Positions 63,001 through 64,000 of a stretch of DNA of 64,000 nt are shown piece after piece. The notes under the pieces were generated by a model that saw only the letters and a list, made by a program, of their open reading frames with translations, was not told where the DNA came from and searched no databases. This DNA is from Chitinophaga pinensis (lineage in GTDB: Bacteria > Bacteroidota > Bacteroidia > UKL13-3). The stretch spans positions 1 to 64,000 of the forward strand of contig CAMARW010000011.1 in NCBI GenBank assembly GCA_945860865.1, in the 5' to 3' direction. Both the position numbers and the translations under genes were made by a program. Numbering within the stretch: position 1 is the stretch's first letter; each line of letters opens with the position of its first letter.

Positions 63001-64000
63001 CAAAAATTACATAGTTGGCTGTAACATTTACATCGGTAAGGGCTGTTGGGATGAGGCTGTTTTGAAGTTCAGTAAAACTGCTTCCCCCATTAAATCTGAG
63101 CAGGGCAGGAGTAGAACTTGTTCCACTGGTATTCTTAATCTCCCAAAGAATATCTGTTCTGCCGTCATTATTGTAATCAAAAGTATGGGCGTTAAAATAA
63201 TCGCCTAATAGACTACTTTGGGTATTAAAATTGACCGTTTGGTCAGAGAAAGCACCCGTTCCGCTAGTATTGCGATATACTTTCAAAGAAAAGGTACTTG
63301 GAGTAGGTAAAACAGTGTCTTTGCTGCCAATTAAAATATCCTGAAATCCATCGTTGTTGTAGTCAAATACTTGCGCAAAGCCAACCGAACTGCTATTGGT
63401 AATGTTAGTGGTGCCAGAGAAAAAACTGTAAACACCAGTGCCACTGTTTTCAAACAAGGAAATAACACCCGCATTGGAATTGCCCGTGTTGCTAATCACT
63501 AAGAGGTCTTCATCGCGGTCGTTGTCAAAATCTATTAAGGCAAAATTAGGCATTGCGCTAGAGCCAAATCCAGAGATAATGTTTGTTGGACTGGCAAAGT
63601 TACTTCCATTATTTCTAAGTAAACTAATGTGATATTGTCCGCCCACAAAACGTGCAAAAAGAATGTCGTTATCGCTGTCTTTGTCTATGTCGCTTATTAA
63701 AATAATTGGATTAAAACTCTGGAACTGCGCAACAATATTGGTATTAGTTGGCATATTCATGGCGGTGCTTACCTCAGTAAATTTTTGGCCACAATCATTT
63801 TTAAATAAACGCATGTTTCCATTGGCCCCAGATTGTGCCAAAAGTAAATCAGGAAATCCATCATTGTTATAATCTATCCTAAAAACACCTTCTGTACCTA
63901 AACCATTACCCGCAATTACCGGAAAGCCAAGTTGGGCCGTGGCGTTTGCAAAAACCCCATTGTTGTTTTGGTAAATTGCTATATTACCTGTTAATCCATT
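57062..64000 (-). CDS. Giant T9SS surface protein: VCBS/ASPIC, C-type lectin and Ig-like repeats (5' end outside window)
   Basis: 2312 residues are visible; the frame is open to base 64000, so the N-terminus and signal peptide are missing. Visible order: VCBS/FG-GAP repeats (about 64000-62950, DYNNDGFPDLLLAQS, FDNDRDEDLLVIS, FDYNNDGKLDIFK), an ASPIC/UnbV-like domain (62940-62640), Ig-like modules with LWSTTETSSSISV, a C-type lectin domain (about 62250-61850, WIGLYRE, then SDPCESDIFGLVEF), another beta-sandwich, a second C-type lectin domain (60370-60000), nine 84-residue Ig/PKD-like repeats (59853-57590), a PKD domain (YFGDGDSSTQYAPTHFY) and the type A sorting domain ending in LKLAELGK. Probably a glycan-binding or adhesive surface protein. 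Convergent with the protease gene. Confidence 0.93.
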   Translation of the reverse strand, partial: NGLTGNIAIYQNNNGVFANATAQLGFPVIAGNGLGTEGVFRIDYNNDGFPDLLLAQSGANGNMRLFKNDCGQKFTEVSTAMNMPTNTNIVAQFQSFNPIILISDIDKDSDNDILFARFVGGQYHISLLRNNGSNFASPTNIISGFGSSAMPNFALIDFDNDRDEDLLVISNTGNSNAGVISLFENSGTGVYSFFSGTTNITNSSSVGFAQVFDYNNDGFQDILIGSKDTVLPTPSTFSLKVYRNTSGTGAFSDQTVNFNTQSSLLGDYFNAHTFDYNNDGRTDILWEIKNTSGTSSTPALLRFNGGSSFTELQNSLIPTALTDVNVTANYVIFDYDNDGKLDIFKPGAGTQSNAQLFKNNFGSNNYISFSLRSCNGQTDPIGTRMYVKVGANTIHKTYSGQTNTSTQAYASEKVNFGLGSANRIDSLVIFWPNGNVTRLGQMGANQHINISDGSCNLGEPASISFSSDSLILCNTASTLLTAPAGYSGYLWSTTETSSSISVKETNWYTCTVSQTNGCSASDSIYVSLGNAKIIQNDTTILLGQSIQLDATPRNNCGPLGAPVNRIVSANENLGPDLQYVGSLAGKHYYLFNNPDSWLGAETKATALGGHLVTINSQDENDFITNQPLLANRNLWIGLYRENTPGASFNWANCDPLSFNNWAVSLGAPTFNPDQQSVYLLANGCPDAGKWKNIDENKVSSDPCESDIFGLVEFDNSDNLSYLWNTSQTTPSIVVSPAITGTYTVQVNQNNALCSANVKVTVLQPSSILDLDSLVECKATSAVIRANSGWDSYTWNTGETTRSITVTQSGWYKVTASFGASFGSDSIFANLNNVQIKTPDTLVCAGSSLLIKGPNLPFTLQNQYTQNFQNPPFTNWSSSSIFTYNSSRVLGPFANDSIGFNLSGLPHHDSVTVRFDLYIHDTWEGDCSLVGSDRFKLKNGNVAVLDASFSNNVSCTQSYNSNGVPGAYAARTSATQINLPRRCDITGTTTRYTISRTFAHADINLALSFIGDLKDTADNSTLCNESWTIDNIQIQVRKLEKVFWSTGDTTQNIIVNPTNPSNNYWVKVPIANGFCYDTIAVNTLSGPQAGKLFTTDSITACNQYSSVLSLQTGFDNYLWNTGVKTSNLTVYNNGWYIAKALNNNGCGATDSIYVNLNNFGLSFTDTTICRNSVLELEANLNNNTTSFAGPAETIYTPAQSLAGYTYLGQYHGHYYYRANTRSRWTIAAQNALNAGGHLAIINDTLEQQFIAERIDSNAWIGLFKSNAGYYEWMNGDTLVYKNWALSEPNASPEDYVFIPGKNCGNRKWKSSTNSDTLSSLPCESNMYGVLEIYPVTYSYLWSNTEFSKNNFINPTGDTLMALQVTKNENGFITTCSAGVADVKVEPNPVVIGSNKICHADLEVYTTPGRSGSSYNWTVLGGNIINGQNTNSITVSWLTPGFGGIEVSDSIELTGCISKSGFIPVDVILMPEPSITGDTIVCAGNLANYTTLADTNYNYVWQVSGGSITSGQGTDTINVLWVGSGAGAVRVALSHKTNGCIDSARVHNIVKLANPNPIITGSDTSCENTVRTYTTSPTAGHIYTWVVSNGIVATGQGTASVNILWGNTGSGSITVLDSNTLTGCKASSAPFTIILEDSPEPVITGNTAVCSNTNHTYVTPAGAGRTYKWTISNGIIVSGQGTASINVLWDAAGTGTLQVVDSVLATGCIAISDLLIININNLPTPVISGANAVCENTSITYSTPSNAGRTYRWKATNGTIVSGQGTASVIVLWSNFGVGTLNVNDSINASGCNANATAFDVIINSKPNPVISGNNAVCLGGSSSYTVNAGANNSYRWSVSNGVIVSGQGNDTIVVNWNALGSGTVQVSDSNAASGCVGLSAVFNVSVSNISSPTISGNQNVCSGSTETYSIPSNIDRTYTWTVNGGSIVSGQGTASITVLWPSSGFGDIAVRDSNQVSGCVAISNAFSVSISNFDLPIVIGPSRVCIGNEATYSTPFNGGRTYRWDVVGGVIVSGQGTFSVVVSWGFLGTGTVSVFDSVNATGCNGKSLSTIITITDKPTSIISGANSLCANAVVNYGTIPGANKFYFWGALGGTIVAGQGTALATINWDVPGTGYVYLYDSLIGSSCAAYAVKEITVNPIPSAAFTTSQSMGSVTLTPAEPNIQTKWYFGDGDSSTQYAPTHFYTTNGTYTVNLIARSLKGCTNTSNSDVNVNTVSIAKYLSNGKISFTAYPNPFLGETTISLSLNETAEIALDIYDMSGRLITTLAEPKELSAGKYEFPFVGSDYKASSSLYLVRLKVGEQYLYLKLAELGK
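57590..59853 (-). repeat. Nine tandem 84-residue (252-bp) Ig/PKD-like repeats
   Basis: Each unit begins like PNPVISGNNAVC, carries YxW(V/T)xSNGxIVSGQGTAS(I/V)xVLW, then GSGxxxVxDSxxxxGC. Two cysteines per unit probably form a disulfide. The span is 2264 bp, close to nine times 252. Units 3-7 are the most alike; the first, second, eighth and ninth are more diverged, so the array seems to have grown from its middle. Confidence 0.88.

Overview
The window is a low-GC chromosomal segment from a member of the Bacteroidota. Several independent signs support this: type A type IX secretion (T9SS) C-terminal sorting domains on four secreted proteins, promoters of the TTTG-N17/18-TAnnTTTG kind, DUF5606 and GSCFA family proteins, an IcmF-type fused acyl-CoA mutase, and weak or absent Shine-Dalgarno sequences. 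I cannot assign an order or genus. Most of the window is ordinary housekeeping DNA in short, alternating transcription units, broken by accessory islets and very large surface-protein genes.

Layout. 0-1.2 kb: the right end of an IS3-family element, then a type II toxin-antitoxin locus whose higB-like toxin has lost its N-terminal half while the higA-like antitoxin is intact. 1.3-12 kb: a GNAT acetyltransferase and a 3379-residue T9SS substrate containing a triplicated (module-module-GEVED) block. 12.4-15.5 kb: a minus-strand operon of a vWA/MORN-like protein, Maf and a TlpA-like thioredoxin. 15.9-21.9 kb: an exopolysaccharide cluster behind a good promoter: a half-length TolC-like protein, a Wzz/BY-kinase-like protein with degenerate ATPase motifs, a possible 43-residue protein, an O-antigen polymerase/ligase-like membrane protein, the relic of a GT2 gene and an intact GT2. 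21.9-29.9 kb: ilvE, an unrecognised gene, rdgB, a WecA/MraY-type transferase, pdxH, yqgE, a TatD-like hydrolase, an acyl-ACP desaturase, tig and tRNA-Leu. 30.1-39.9 kb: a Rel/SpoT ppGpp enzyme, a Fur-family regulator with purA, pdxJ, icmF, a DUF481 barrel and DUF5606.

40-53 kb: an M3 peptidase, then a 0.9-kb decay islet (BRO-N-like pseudogene, frameshifted RelE/ParE-like toxin, intact antitoxin, REP-like repeat), an FAH-family enzyme, an M23 protein, bcp, an AATTACG repeat cluster, nth, GSCFA, a double Usp protein, a nucleoside phosphorylase, dprA, an alkaline phosphatase, a small membrane protein, a GH25 lysozyme and tRNA-Met. 53.4-64 kb: three more T9SS substrates: a small modular protein, a subtilisin-like protease, and a giant VCBS/C-type-lectin/Ig-like protein (2312 residues visible, N-terminus outside the window).

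Functional links: the polysaccharide genes and the giant secreted proteins suggest an organism that invests heavily in its cell surface. pdxJ and pdxH both serve vitamin B6 synthesis, and the PLP-dependent IlvE lies nearby. Maf and RdgB both clean non-canonical nucleotides. Across the window I also see DNA-level signals no gene explains: a dispersed GGCTGAACC motif in several frames and in non-coding DNA, and at least five genes whose TAnnTTTG box ends only 4-6 nt before the start codon, predicting leaderless mRNAs. I saw no CRISPR array, prophage or rRNA, and no clear candidate for a wholly new system; the best leads are the two toxin-dead/antitoxin-alive loci, the dispersed motif and the leaderless promoters.
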